A stretch of DNA of 64,000 nucleotides from Bradyrhizobium sp. in8p8 (lineage in GTDB: Bacteria; Pseudomonadota; Alphaproteobacteria; Rhizobiales; Xanthobacteraceae). Positions within the stretch are counted from its first letter, which is position 1; each line of letters begins with the position of its first letter. Made by a program: the position numbers and the translations under genes. Location: contig NZ_AUGD01000008.1 of NCBI RefSeq assembly GCF_000426845.1, forward strand, positions 62,001 to 126,000. The letters are read 5' to 3'. Below are positions 41,033 to 52,056 of the stretch, piece after piece. The notes beneath the pieces are model-generated. The model was given only the letters and a program-made list of their open reading frames with translations, ran no database searches and had not been told where the DNA came from.

Positions 41033-42268
41033 TCACTGGGAGGCGATGTCGCCGCTGATGATCTCCCCGAACAGTTCCCACCTCTCGCCCTTGAAGCGCA
41101 TCATCTGAAGCTGCGCAATCGGGGCGAAGTCGGTCGGGTTGGTGTTGATCTTGACGCCGGGCAGCAGGGTGTCCGGCGCGAAGTCCTTCAGGCTCGCGGC
41201 CTGCTTCATGAGGTTGGCGCGGGTGAGATCGTCACCGCACATTTCCAGCACCTTGGCGAGGGTCGACGCGGCGCCGTAGCCATAGACCATGCTGGTGTCG
41301 GACTTGTCGGCACCCGGCATGTACTTGTCGACGAACTCGTGCCACCTCTTCATGCCGGGATCGTTGGCCCACTGCGGGTCGGTGGAGTCCTTGGCATAGG
41401 CAGCCGACAACACGCCCTGCGCGTTCTCGAAACCGGCCGGCTTCATCACGCTGCCGACCGAGATCGACACGTTGGTGAGGATCTGGAGCGGCTTCCAGTT
41501 GAGCTCGGCGGTCTTCTTGATGGTCTGGGCCGCGAACTTCGGCGTGGTGTAGATCAGGAGCACGTCGGGATTGGCGGCCTTGATCTTGACGATGTGGCCG
41601 TCGATCGACGGCTCGGAAATCTCGTAGCTCTCCTCCATGATGATCATGGAGGCGGCCTTGGCGCCGAGACCGTCCTTGGTGCCCTTGAGGTAGTCTTTGC
41701 CGAAATCGTCGTTCTGGTAGAGGATCGCGACCTTGGCGTCGGGCTTCTCCTTCATCAGCCACTTTGCGTAGATCTGCGCTTCGCTCTGGTAGGAGGGCTG
41801 CCAGCCCATGGTCCAGGGGAAGTTCTTCGGATCGTTCCACTTGGTCGCGCCGGTGGCCACGAAGAGCTGCGGGATCTTCTTGGCGTTGAGGTACTTCTGA
41901 ATCGCCGTGTTCGAGGGCGTGCCGAGCGGATTGAAGACGGCCAGCACCTCGTCGCTTTCGACCAGCTTGCGAACCTGCTCGACGGCCTTGGGCGGCGAAT
42001 AGCCGTCGTCATAGGTGACGAAATTGATCTTGCGGCCGTTGATGCCGCCCTTGTCGTTGATCATCCTGAAATAGGCTTCTTCGGTCTTGCCGATGATGCC
42101 ATAGGCCGACGCCGGACCGCTGTACGGCATGATGTTGCCGATCTTGATCTCGGTATCACTTGCGCCGGTGTCGTATTTTTTTTGGGCGAGTGCAGCGCCG
42201 GAGGTGAGAGTGACGGCCGCCGTTGCCGTTACAAGCGCGGCGGCTCGCAGTGTTTTTTCGAAAAGCAA
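41033..42268 (-). CDS. ABC transporter substrate-binding protein, paralogue 4
   Basis: A 411-residue receptor, QKKYDTGASDTEIKIGN after a signal peptide ending ALA. Its start is TTG at 42268, supported by GGAG seven bases upstream (AAGGAGACCCAA); no ATG is in range. It directly follows livM (39 bp), so it is the receptor co-transcribed with the permease genes, unlike paralogues 1-3. Pocket segments: PLGTPSNTAI, FVATGATKWNDPKNFPW, IYTTPKFAAQTIKKTAELNWKP. Probable ligand: dicarboxylic or fatty acids, inferred from the divergent pim-type operon. Confidence 0.9.
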   Translation of the reverse strand: MLFEKTLRAAALVTATAAVTLTSGAALAQKKYDTGASDTEIKIGNIMPYSGPASAYGIIGKTEEAYFRMINDKGGINGRKINFVTYDDGYSPPKAVEQVRKLVESDEVLAVFNPLGTPSNTAIQKYLNAKKIPQLFVATGATKWNDPKNFPWTMGWQPSYQSEAQIYAKWLMKEKPDAKVAILYQNDDFGKDYLKGTKDGLGAKAASMIIMEESYEISEPSIDGHIVKIKAANPDVLLIYTTPKFAAQTIKKTAELNWKPLQILTNVSISVGSVMKPAGFENAQGVLSAAYAKDSTDPQWANDPGMKRWHEFVDKYMPGADKSDTSMVYGYGAASTLAKVLEMCGDDLTRANLMKQAASLKDFAPDTLLPGVKINTNPTDFAPIAQLQMMRFKGERWELFGEIISGDIASQ

Positions 42269-42307
42269 TTGGGTCTCCTTCTTGAATGAACGCCTGGGTG
42301 ACAGTCT

Positions 42308-43327
42308 TCAGTTCTTTCTGAGTTTGCCAACGAGCTGCTGGCCGAAGATCGCAACCTGCCTTGCGCCATGCGGCACGAGATAGATGACGAGGAACAGCAG
42401 CACGCCGAACACCGCGCCGGAGAGGCCCTTGGAGATGCTCTCCGCCATGTTGGGCACGAAGATGATGAAGGCCGCGCCGACGAACGAGCCGGGCAGCCAG
42501 CCGACCCCGCCGACGACCATGCCGAGGAACAGCGAGATCGCCAGCGTGATGGTGTAGCTGTCGGGCGCGACGAATTGCACGGCGATGGCGCCGAGCGAGC
42601 CGGCGACGCCGGTGATGCCGGCGGATACGCCGAACGCCAGTGTCTTGTAGAGCGCGACGTTGACGCCCATCGAGGAGGCCGCGATCTCGTTGTCGCGGAT
42701 CGCCATGAAGGCGCGGCCGGAGCGGGAGCGCAGCAGGTTCACCGAGAAGATGTAGATCGCGACCGTCACCGCGAGGGTGAAATAGTACAGCCACATGTCC
42801 TGCGACATCGGCAGGCCGAACGGCGCGTCCGGCTTGGTGACGACGAGGCCCTGCACGCCGCCGGTCCAGTGCTCGAGGAAGTTCAGCTTGAGCAACTGCG
42901 GCATCGCGGTCGCGAGCGCGAAGGTCGCGAGCGCGAGATAGATGCCCGACAGCCGCAGCGCCGGCTTGCCGAACAGGTAACCGAATCCGAAGCAGATCAC
43001 GGCGGACACCGGAATGGTCAGGGCGTAGTTGATGTTGGCGTGCTCCATCAGCACCGCCGAGGTGTAGGCGCCGACGGCGTAGAACGCACTCTGCCCGAGC
43101 GAGAACTGGCCGGAGCCGCCGGTCAGGATGTTCAACGCCAGCACGGCGAGCCCGTAGATCAGGAGCATCGTCATCTGGAAGATGATGAAGTTCTTGACGA
43201 ACATCGGCACGACCAGCAGCGCCGCAAGCACCACGAGCGAGGTGCCGGTGCCCAGCGTCATGGCCCGCTTCGGAACCGCCTCGACCGCCTCGTGGCCCTC
43301 GGCAATGGCTTCTTCTGCTGCGCTCAT
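42308..43327 (-). CDS. ABC transporter permease (LivM-like)
   Basis: A 339-residue inner-membrane permease with about nine helices. GGSGQFSLGQSAFYAVGAYTSAVL near residue 70 is the LivM signature, and LRSRSGRAFMAIRDNEIAASSMGVNVALYKTLAFGVSAG is the cytoplasmic loop contacting the ATPase. ATG at 43327 begins 2 bp after the livH stop, so translation is coupled. Partner of LivH, LivF and LivG encoded upstream, and of the four receptors downstream. Confidence 0.93.
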   Translation of the reverse strand: MSAAEEAIAEGHEAVEAVPKRAMTLGTGTSLVVLAALLVVPMFVKNFIIFQMTMLLIYGLAVLALNILTGGSGQFSLGQSAFYAVGAYTSAVLMEHANINYALTIPVSAVICFGFGYLFGKPALRLSGIYLALATFALATAMPQLLKLNFLEHWTGGVQGLVVTKPDAPFGLPMSQDMWLYYFTLAVTVAIYIFSVNLLRSRSGRAFMAIRDNEIAASSMGVNVALYKTLAFGVSAGITGVAGSLGAIAVQFVAPDSYTITLAISLFLGMVVGGVGWLPGSFVGAAFIIFVPNMAESISKGLSGAVFGVLLFLVIYLVPHGARQVAIFGQQLVGKLRKN

Positions 43328-43329
43328 GA

Positions 43330-44208
43330 TCAAACTCGCTTGACGATTTGCCGGCCGAACAGGCCAGCGGGTTTGACGACCAGGACGGAAACGATCAGCG
43401 CGAGCGCGATCGGGAGTTTCAACTCGTTGCCGACGCCGGGAATGTAGGTGCCGGCGAGGTTCTCGAAAACACCGACAAGGAAGCCGCCGACCACGGCGCC
43501 GAACGGGCTGCTCAGTCCGCCGAGCACCGCGGCGGCGAAGCCGTAGATCAGCACGCCGCCCATCATGTTGGGCTCGAGGAACACCACAGGAGCGATCAGC
43601 ATGCCGGCGATCGAGCCGATCGCAGTCGCCATGCCCCAGCCGAGCGCGATCATCCAGCTCGTGTTGATGCCGACGAGGCGGGCCGATTCAGGCACCGACG
43701 CGGCAGCGCGCATCGCAAGGCCGATCCGCGTGTACTGGAAGAAGAAATAGAGCGCGAGCAGCAGCGCCACGGTGACGCCGATCATGCCGGCCTGGTGCGT
43801 CGAGATCAGCTGGCTGCCGAGAAACGGTGCGGATCCGAACGGGGTCGGATACTGCTTGATCGTGAAGTCCCAGATCAGGCCGGCCGAGGAGTTGATGATT
43901 GCAAACAGCGCGATGAAGCCCGCGACGTTGGTCAGCACCGGTGCCTTCGCGAGCGGCTTGAACAGGATGCGCTCGATCGCGATGCCGGCGACGAAGGAGA
44001 ACGCCAGCGTCATCAGGAAGGCGGCCCAATAGGATACGCCCCACTGCATCAGCTGCCAGGAGATGAAGGTCGAGAACATCGCCATCTCTCCTTGCGCGAA
44101 GTTGAGATGGTCGATGGCCTGATAGATCATGACGACGGCCAAGGCCATGCAGGCATAGATCGCGCCCGTGGCGATGCCGGCCAGGACCTGGTTGGTGAAA
44201 AGCTCCAT
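43330..44208 (-). CDS. ABC transporter permease (LivH-like)
   Basis: A 292-residue permease of normal family length with about eight helices. Key segment: IYACMALAVVMIYQAIDHLNFAQGEMAMFSTFI (about 17-50), and GINTSWMIALGWGMATAIGSIAGML in the second half. It forms the channel with LivM. It begins 13 bp after the livF stop. It is a different subtype from the 346-residue LivH at 33.5 kb, so the two transporters are not recent duplicates. Confidence 0.93.
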   Translation of the reverse strand: MELFTNQVLAGIATGAIYACMALAVVMIYQAIDHLNFAQGEMAMFSTFISWQLMQWGVSYWAAFLMTLAFSFVAGIAIERILFKPLAKAPVLTNVAGFIALFAIINSSAGLIWDFTIKQYPTPFGSAPFLGSQLISTHQAGMIGVTVALLLALYFFFQYTRIGLAMRAAASVPESARLVGINTSWMIALGWGMATAIGSIAGMLIAPVVFLEPNMMGGVLIYGFAAAVLGGLSSPFGAVVGGFLVGVFENLAGTYIPGVGNELKLPIALALIVSVLVVKPAGLFGRQIVKRV

Positions 44209-44221
44209 TGCCCCGGCTCCC

Positions 44222-44935
44222 TCAGTAACCCAGATAGGATTTGCGGATTTCTTCGTTGTTCGCGATGTCCTTGGCGTTGCCCGACATCACGATGCGTCCG
44301 GTCTCGATCACATAGGCCTGGTCGGCGAGCTCGAGCGCGAGCTGGGCGTTCTGCTCGACCACGAGGATCGACACCTTGTCCTCGCGGTTGATCTTCCCGA
44401 GGATGCCGAACAGGTCGCGCACGACGAGCGGCGCGAGGCCGAAGGACGGCTCGTCGAGCAGCATCAGCCGCGGCCGCAGCATCAGGGCGCGGGCGACCGC
44501 GAGCATCTGCTGCTCGCCGCCGGAGAGCGTGCCGGCCTGCTGGGTGTGGCGCTGCTTCAGGACCGGGAAATGCGCATACATGCGCTCGATGTCGGAGACG
44601 ATGCCTGCGCTGTCCTTGCGGGTGATCGCCCCCAGCTGAAGGTTCTCCTCGACGGTCATGTTGGTGAAGGTGCCACGGCCCTGCGGCACGTGGGCGATGC
44701 CGAACCGCACGATGCTCTCGGTGGAGCGGTTGTTCAGCGGCTTGCCTTCGAACTCGACTCCGCCCGTGGAACGCACCATGTTGCAGATCGCGCGCAGCGT
44801 GGTGGTCTTGCCGGCGCCGTTGGCACCCAGCAGCGTCGTCAGCGAGCCCTCGTTGAGCGAGAACGACAGGCCGTGGAGCGCCTGGACCTGGCCGTAATAG
44901 GCGCGCAGGTCCTTGACGTTGAGCAGTGGCGTCAT
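44222..44935 (-). CDS. ABC transporter ATP-binding protein (LivF-like)
   Basis: A 237-residue ATPase: Walker A GANGAGKTT (about 36-44), signature LSGGEQQMLAVARAL, Walker B RLMLLDEPSFGLAP. RFGIAHVPQGRGTFTNMTVEENL is the Q-loop-to-signature region typical of LivF. Its start overlaps the livG stop by 4 bp (ATGA). Together with LivG it drives the LivHM channel. Confidence 0.93.
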   Translation of the reverse strand: MTPLLNVKDLRAYYGQVQALHGLSFSLNEGSLTTLLGANGAGKTTTLRAICNMVRSTGGVEFEGKPLNNRSTESIVRFGIAHVPQGRGTFTNMTVEENLQLGAITRKDSAGIVSDIERMYAHFPVLKQRHTQQAGTLSGGEQQMLAVARALMLRPRLMLLDEPSFGLAPLVVRDLFGILGKINREDKVSILVVEQNAQLALELADQAYVIETGRIVMSGNAKDIANNEEIRKSYLGY

Positions 44936-45729
44936 TGATCTTTGCTCCCGAGATAGGCCTTGATGACGTCGGGGTCCGCCTGCACCTGGGCGGGAGTGCC
45001 TTCCGCGAGCTTCTTGCCGAAATTCAGCGCGACGACGTGGTCGGCGATCGACATCACGAGGCCCATGTGATGCTCGACCAGCAGCACGGTCATATGGCGC
45101 TCGCTGCGGATTTTGCGGATGAGGTCGCCGAGCACGTAGACTTCCTCGTGGTTGAGGCCGCCGGCCGGCTCGTCGAGCAGCAGGATCTTCGGATCCGCTG
45201 CCAGCGCGCGCGCCAGCTCGACGCGCTTCTGCGTGCCGAACGGCAGGCCGGACACGACGGTGTGGGCGACATCCTCGAGGCCGAGGTAGGCGAGGATCTC
45301 CTGCACCTTCCTGTTGATGCTGGTCTCGCTGCGCCGGACCCAGGCAAGCCTCAAGGAGTCGCTGATGATGTCACTGGAGGTCTTCGCATGCGCGCCGACG
45401 CGGACGTTGTCCATCACCGACAGGTTCGGAAACAGCGCCACGTTCTGGAACGTGCGGCCGATGCCGATCTCGGCGATCCGGTGCGGCGGCCGCGACAGGA
45501 TGCTCACGCCGTCCATCAGGATGTCGCCGGACGACGGCTGATACAGTCGCGAGAGACAATTGAAGAGCGTCGTCTTGCCGGCACCGTTGGGGCCGATCAA
45601 GCCGAGGATCTGGCCCTTGTGCATGTCGAAGGACACGCCGTTGAGCGCGACGATGCCGCCAAACACGACGCTGACGTCGCGAACGGCGAGCAGGGGCGAT
45701 GCCCCCTGCGCGAGTTGAGCCTGCGTCAT
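44932..45729 (-). CDS. ABC transporter ATP-binding protein (LivG-like)
   Basis: A 265-residue ATPase: Walker A GPNGAGKTT, signature LPFGTQKRVELARAL, Walker B KILLLDEPAGGLN, and the LivG-type C-terminus LNFGKKLAEGTPAQVQADPDVIKAYLG. The start MTQAQLAQG was chosen over an upstream in-frame ATG at 45792, which would nearly reach the IclR gene's stop. It follows the IclR gene by 66 bp on the same strand, so the regulator may be the first gene of the transporter operon. Confidence 0.92.
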   Translation of the reverse strand: MTQAQLAQGASPLLAVRDVSVVFGGIVALNGVSFDMHKGQILGLIGPNGAGKTTLFNCLSRLYQPSSGDILMDGVSILSRPPHRIAEIGIGRTFQNVALFPNLSVMDNVRVGAHAKTSSDIISDSLRLAWVRRSETSINRKVQEILAYLGLEDVAHTVVSGLPFGTQKRVELARALAADPKILLLDEPAGGLNHEEVYVLGDLIRKIRSERHMTVLLVEHHMGLVMSIADHVVALNFGKKLAEGTPAQVQADPDVIKAYLGSKDQ

Positions 45730-45795
45730 CTCGTCTCGCTCACGTCGTTCAGTGAGCGATGGGGCGATGCGAACCGCTCCCGATGATGACAAACG

Positions 45796-46662
45796 CTATC
45801 TGATCCCCTCAGCCACACGCGCAACTTTCCCTCCTGATTTCAGCTTTTTGCTGATGTCTTTTTTTGAATGCGGCATCAAACCCCCGAGCGCCGCTTCGAT
45901 GTTCCTTACCATCGCTACGAGACGCGGTCCAATGTCGTTGATCAAACGCTCTTCCGTGAAGCGGAATGCCGGCGCGCCGCAATTGAATGCGTAAGGGCCG
46001 GTTCCGTCATTAAGCCTGAGTGCGACCCCGGCGGCGCCGATGTCGTCGTGCCAGTCGCCGACCGAAATCGCGAAACCGTACTTCGCGACAGTCTCGCCGG
46101 AACGTTCCAATCCGTCGCGCATCTTCGGCCAGCGGCTGCCGTAATGTTCGCGCAGGATGCGCGACACTTCGGCGCGATCCGCGTCGTCGAGCGCCCAGAA
46201 ATAGGCGCGGCCCATCGCGCTGGTTGCAATGGGCACGCGCGAGCCGACGTCAAGTTGAACGCCGACCGTCTCACTGCCGCGGCTCTGCCCGAAATAGATC
46301 ATGCTGTGACGGTCGCGGCCGCCAACGGCGACGGCGCCGCCGGTCGCGCGCATAACTTCCTCGCGAAACGGCTCGGACAAATGCCGAACGCCGAGGTTGG
46401 CCAGCGCCGCGTAACCCAGCGACATCGCGGCCGGTGCGAGCTGGTACTTCTCGAAGCGGGGAACCGGCGTCAGATAACCGAGCTTGGTCAATGTGTAGGT
46501 CAGCCGCGACACGGTTGGCTTGGGCAGATTGGTGCGGGCCGCAATCTCCTGATTACCGAGAAGGCCGTCATTGGGGTGGAACGCGCGCAATACATCCAGT
46601 CCGCGGGAAAGCGCGACGACGAAATTCCGATCGGTCGCAGTCTTCTTTCCTGTACGCTTCAT
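45796..46662 (-). CDS. IclR-family transcriptional regulator
   Basis: A 288-residue IclR protein. The winged HTH covers about residues 10-75 (VVALSRGLDVLRAFHPNDGLLGNQEIAARTNLPKPTVSRLTYTL); the effector domain follows, with GRAYFWALDDADRAEVSRIL and RDGLERSGETVAKYGFAISVGDW. The start MKRTGKKTATDRNF is typical; the longer frame to 46782 would overrun the operator. It faces the pim-type operon across a 131-bp spacer with a perfect 19-bp palindrome and is upstream of livGFHM, so it is well placed to control both uptake and breakdown. Confidence 0.9.
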   Translation of the reverse strand: MKRTGKKTATDRNFVVALSRGLDVLRAFHPNDGLLGNQEIAARTNLPKPTVSRLTYTLTKLGYLTPVPRFEKYQLAPAAMSLGYAALANLGVRHLSEPFREEVMRATGGAVAVGGRDRHSMIYFGQSRGSETVGVQLDVGSRVPIATSAMGRAYFWALDDADRAEVSRILREHYGSRWPKMRDGLERSGETVAKYGFAISVGDWHDDIGAAGVALRLNDGTGPYAFNCGAPAFRFTEERLINDIGPRLVAMVRNIEAALGGLMPHSKKDISKKLKSGGKVARVAEGIR

Positions 46663-46729
46663 CCCTGATCTGCTTCTTGCGCGGAGTCGTTGACAACGTC
46701 CGTGCTTCAAAATAACCCTGCCGTCAAGA

Positions 46730-46748
46730 TGCGGAATTAAATTCCGCA
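46730..46748. promoter_or_regulatory. IclR-type operator TGCGGAATTAAATTCCGCA
   Basis: A perfect 19-bp palindrome (9-bp arms around a central A) between the divergent IclR gene and the pimF-like gene. IclR-family sites are commonly short palindromes of the GGAAxxxxTTCC kind, which it resembles. Confidence 0.75.
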
Positions 46749-46793
46749 GCGCGAAATCGACAAAAGTATATAACCCTACCAAGGAGGGACACC

Positions 46794-48890
<2,097 letters not shown>

Positions 48891-48909
48891 TGGGGGCTTG
48901 CACTCTCGG

Positions 48910-49037
48910 CGTCATTCTCCGTTGCGCCATTGCGCAACGGAGGTGGCCCGCAGGGCCGGGCCTGGAATCCATTTCGCCTTTGCGTGCGCTGCCTGATGGA
49001 TTCCGGGTTTGATGCTTCGCATCGCCCCGGAATGACG
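48910..49037. repeat. Dispersed intergenic repeat, family B
   Basis: A 128-bp element between pimF-like and pimA-like genes, ends CGTCATTCTCCG / CGGAATGACG, internal TGGAATCC and GGATTCCGGG pair. It contains a strong local hairpin GTTGCGCCATTGCGCAAC (48921-48938). Confidence 0.65.
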
Positions 49038-49047
49038 ACCGATTGTG

Positions 49048-50739
49048 ATGCAGAGAATGACCCATCCCGGCGAACAGTTTTACCCCGAGGGCGTGCGTTG
49101 GGACGACGCAATCGTCCAGGGCACGCTCCCTGACCTCTTGTCGAAAGCTGCCGCCGAGTACGGCCCGCGCACCGCGCTGGAATTCCGCGATCGTCCGATC
49201 ACCTATGCCGAGCTTGCCGCGATGGCCGAGCGCGCGGCTGCGGCGTTCCTGCGCGCCGGTTGCGGCAAGAACTCTTCCGTCGCGCTGTTCCTCGGCAACA
49301 CGCCGGACCATCCCGTCAATTTCTTCGGCGCGCTCAAGGCCGGCGCCCGCGTCGCGCATCTGTCGCCGCTCGACGGCGAGATCGCGCTGACCCACAAGGT
49401 CTCCGATTCAGGCTCGCGCCTGCTCGTCACCTCGAACCTCCAGGCGCTGCTGCCGACCGCGCTGAAATTCCTGGAGAAGGGGCTGATCGATCGTCTCGTC
49501 GTCTGCGAGGACGATCATTGGGGCAGGATCGGCACGCCGCAGGCGGCGATCCCCGATGATCCCCGCATCGTGACCTTCAAGGCCTTCGTCGAGGGCGCCG
49601 CCGCGCCGGCGGAATGGCCGCAAGTCACGGCCCACGACGTCGCGCTGCTGCAATATACCGGCGGCACCACCGGCCTGCCCAAGGGCGCGATGCTGACCCA
49701 CGGCAATCTCACCTCCGCCGTCTCGATCTACGACGTCTGGGGCAAGCCATCGCGCGCCGCGCGCGGTGAGGTCATTGAACGCGTGATCTGCGTGCTGCCG
49801 CTGTTCCACATCTACGCGCTGACCGTCGTGCTCCTGTCCTCGCTCAGCCGCGGCCATCTGATCTCGCTGCACCAGCGCTTCGACGTCGAAGCTGTCATGC
49901 GCGACATTGAAATCAAGCGCGCCACGTATTTTCCCGGCGTGCCGACCATGTGGATCGCGATCGCCGCGCTGCCGGACCTCGACAAGCGCGACTTCTCTTC
50001 CCTCGCCACGATCGGCTCCGGCGGCGCGCCGCTGCCGGTGGAGATCGCGAGCTTCTTCGAACGCAAGGTCGGCAAGAAGCTCAAGAGCGGCTGGGGCATG
50101 ACCGAGACCTGCTCGCCCGGCACCGGCCATCCGCCCACGGGGCCGGACAAGCCCGGCTCGATCGGCCTGATGCTGCCAGGCATCGAGCTCGACGTCGTCG
50201 CACTCGACAATCCGACAAAGGTGCTGCCGCCAGGCGAAGTCGGCGAGATCCGCATCAAGGGGCCGAACGTCACCAGGGGCTACTGGAACAAGCCGGAAGG
50301 ATCGGCGGAGGCGTTCATCGACGGCCGCTTCCTCACCGGCGACATCGGCTACATGGATGAAGACGGCTATTTCTTCCTCGTCGACCGCAAGAAGGACATG
50401 ATCATCTCCGGCGGCTTCAACGTTTATCCGCAGATGATCGAGCAGGCGATCTACACCATTCCCGGCGTGCACGAGGTCATCGTGCTCGGCATCCCCGACC
50501 AGTATCGGGGCGAGGCCGCAAAGGCCTTCATCAAGCTGAGGCCCGACGCAAGGCCGTTCTCGCTCGACGAGCTGCGCGCGCAGCTCAATGGCAAGCTCGG
50601 CAAGCACGAACTGCCGGCGGCGGTCGAGTTCGTCGACGATCTGCCGCGCACGCCGGTCGGAAAATTGTCGCGGCACGAATTGCGCCAGCAGCAGAAACCA
50701 TCACAATCCAGCAAAACCGCATCAGGAGTTCGTTCTTGA
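49048..50739 (+). CDS. pimA: Dicarboxylate/long-chain acyl-CoA ligase
   Basis: A 563-residue AMP-forming ligase. The ATP loop YTGGTTGLPKGAM lies at 203-215, the adenine motif GWGMTETCSPG follows near 350, the hinge TGDIGYMDEDGYFFLVDRKKDMII near 432, and the catalytic lysine in TPVGKLSRHEL near the end. It activates a carboxylic acid to its CoA ester for beta-oxidation by the rest of the operon. In R. palustris PimA acts on dicarboxylic and fatty acids of medium length. ATG at 49048; a GTG just before or the ATG at 49057 are alternatives. Confidence 0.9.
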   Translation: MQRMTHPGEQFYPEGVRWDDAIVQGTLPDLLSKAAAEYGPRTALEFRDRPITYAELAAMAERAAAAFLRAGCGKNSSVALFLGNTPDHPVNFFGALKAGARVAHLSPLDGEIALTHKVSDSGSRLLVTSNLQALLPTALKFLEKGLIDRLVVCEDDHWGRIGTPQAAIPDDPRIVTFKAFVEGAAAPAEWPQVTAHDVALLQYTGGTTGLPKGAMLTHGNLTSAVSIYDVWGKPSRAARGEVIERVICVLPLFHIYALTVVLLSSLSRGHLISLHQRFDVEAVMRDIEIKRATYFPGVPTMWIAIAALPDLDKRDFSSLATIGSGGAPLPVEIASFFERKVGKKLKSGWGMTETCSPGTGHPPTGPDKPGSIGLMLPGIELDVVALDNPTKVLPPGEVGEIRIKGPNVTRGYWNKPEGSAEAFIDGRFLTGDIGYMDEDGYFFLVDRKKDMIISGGFNVYPQMIEQAIYTIPGVHEVIVLGIPDQYRGEAAKAFIKLRPDARPFSLDELRAQLNGKLGKHELPAAVEFVDDLPRTPVGKLSRHELRQQQKPSQSSKTASGVRS

Positions 50740-51923
50740 CAGACGCCGTCATCGTTTCCACCGCCCGCACCCCGATCGGCAAGGCCTATCGCGGCGCGCT
50801 CAATGCCACCGAGGGCGCGACCCTGCTCGGCCACGCCATCGGCGAAGCCGTCGCACGTGCCAAGATCGATCCGAAGGAGGTCGAGGACGTCGTGATGGGC
50901 GCAGCGCTCCAGCAGGGCGCGACCGGCGGCAACATCGCCCGCAAGGCGCTGCTCCGCGCCGGCCTGCCCGTCACCGTCGCGGGCACCACGATCGACCGGC
51001 AATGCGCCTCGGGCCTGCAGGCGATCGCGCTCGCCGCGCGCTCGGTGATCTTCGACGGCGTCGAGATCGCGGTCGGCGGCGGCGGCGAGTCGATCAGCCT
51101 CGTGCAGAACGACAAGATGAACGGCTTCCACGCCCAGGATCCGGCGCTGCTCAAGATCAAGGGCGAGGTCTACATGCCCATGATCGACACCGCCGAGGTC
51201 GTCGCCAAGCGCTACGGCATCTCGCGCGAACGCCAGGACGAATATTCGCTGGAGAGCCAGCGCCGCACGGCCGCTGCGCAGCAGGGCGGCAGGTTCAAGG
51301 ACGAGATCGCGCCGATCACCACGCAGATGGCGGTCACCGACAAGGCCAGCGGCGCCGTGTCGATGAAGGAGATCACGCTGTCGCAGGACGAAGGTCCGCG
51401 CCCCGAGACCACCATCGAAGGCCTCGCCGGCCTCAAGCCCGTGCGCGGCGAAGGCTTCACCATCACCGCCGGCAATGCCAGCCAGCTCTCCGACGGCGCC
51501 AGCGCCAGCGTGATCATGAGCGACAAGGAAGCCTCGAAGCGCGGCCTCAAGCCGCTCGGCATCTTCCGCGGCTTCGTCTCCGCGGGCTGCGAGCCGGACG
51601 AGATGGGCATCGGCCCGGTCTTCGCCGTGCCGCGCCTGCTCAAGCGCCACGGTCTCACCGTGGACGACATCGGTCTCTGGGAATTGAACGAAGCCTTCGC
51701 GGTGCAGGTGCTGTATTGCCGCGACAAGCTCGGCATCGACCCGGACAAGATCAACGTCGACGGCGGCGCGATCTCGGTCGGCCACCCCTACGGCATGTCG
51801 GGCGCGCGCCTCACCGGCCATGCCCTGATCGAAGGCCGCCGCCGCAAGGCCAAGTACGCGGTCGTCACCATGTGCGTCGGCGGCGGCATGGGCGCGGCGG
51901 GGCTGTTCGAGGTGCTGCAGTAG
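50736..51923 (+). CDS. pimB: Acetyl-CoA acyltransferase (thiolase)
   Basis: A 395-residue thiolase. The nucleophile cysteine is in DRQCASGLQAIA (near residue 90), the general-base histidine in GGAISVGHPYGMSGARLTGH, and the second cysteine in TMCVGGGMGAAG near the C-terminus. It cleaves 3-ketoacyl-CoA, releasing acetyl-CoA. The start is TTG at 50736, overlapping the ligase stop as TTGA, supported by CAGGAG eight bases upstream and by the conserved TDAVIVSTARTPIG beginning at once. Third gene of the pim-type operon. Confidence 0.92.
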   Translation: MTDAVIVSTARTPIGKAYRGALNATEGATLLGHAIGEAVARAKIDPKEVEDVVMGAALQQGATGGNIARKALLRAGLPVTVAGTTIDRQCASGLQAIALAARSVIFDGVEIAVGGGGESISLVQNDKMNGFHAQDPALLKIKGEVYMPMIDTAEVVAKRYGISRERQDEYSLESQRRTAAAQQGGRFKDEIAPITTQMAVTDKASGAVSMKEITLSQDEGPRPETTIEGLAGLKPVRGEGFTITAGNASQLSDGASASVIMSDKEASKRGLKPLGIFRGFVSAGCEPDEMGIGPVFAVPRLLKRHGLTVDDIGLWELNEAFAVQVLYCRDKLGIDPDKINVDGGAISVGHPYGMSGARLTGHALIEGRRRKAKYAVVTMCVGGGMGAAGLFEVLQ

Positions 51924-51930
51924 TGGGCTC

Positions 51931-52025
51931 CGTCGCTCCGGGCATTCGCGTCAGCGAATGAACCCGGAACCTCGAGCCACGATCTCCGGATTCCGGGTTC
52001 GCGCTGCGCGCGCCCCGGAATGACG
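51931..52025. repeat. Dispersed intergenic repeat, family B
   Basis: A 95-bp element between thiolase and dehydrogenase genes, starting CGTCGCTCCGGGCATTCG and ending CGCCCCGGAATGACG. The pair AACCCGGAA and TTCCGGGTT allows a hairpin. The end matches the other family B copies. Confidence 0.65.
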
Positions 52026-52056
52026 AATAGGGAATAACGTTTCACAGGAGGATCCG

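Noticed and set aside
41006..42289. A 427-codon plus-strand frame opposite receptor paralogue 4, and similar frames opposite paralogues 1-3
   Set aside because: These antisense frames have the same skewed composition (Leu/Val/Gly/Arg with repeated VVVIVL stretches) because they mirror the paralogous receptors; they are not independent genes.
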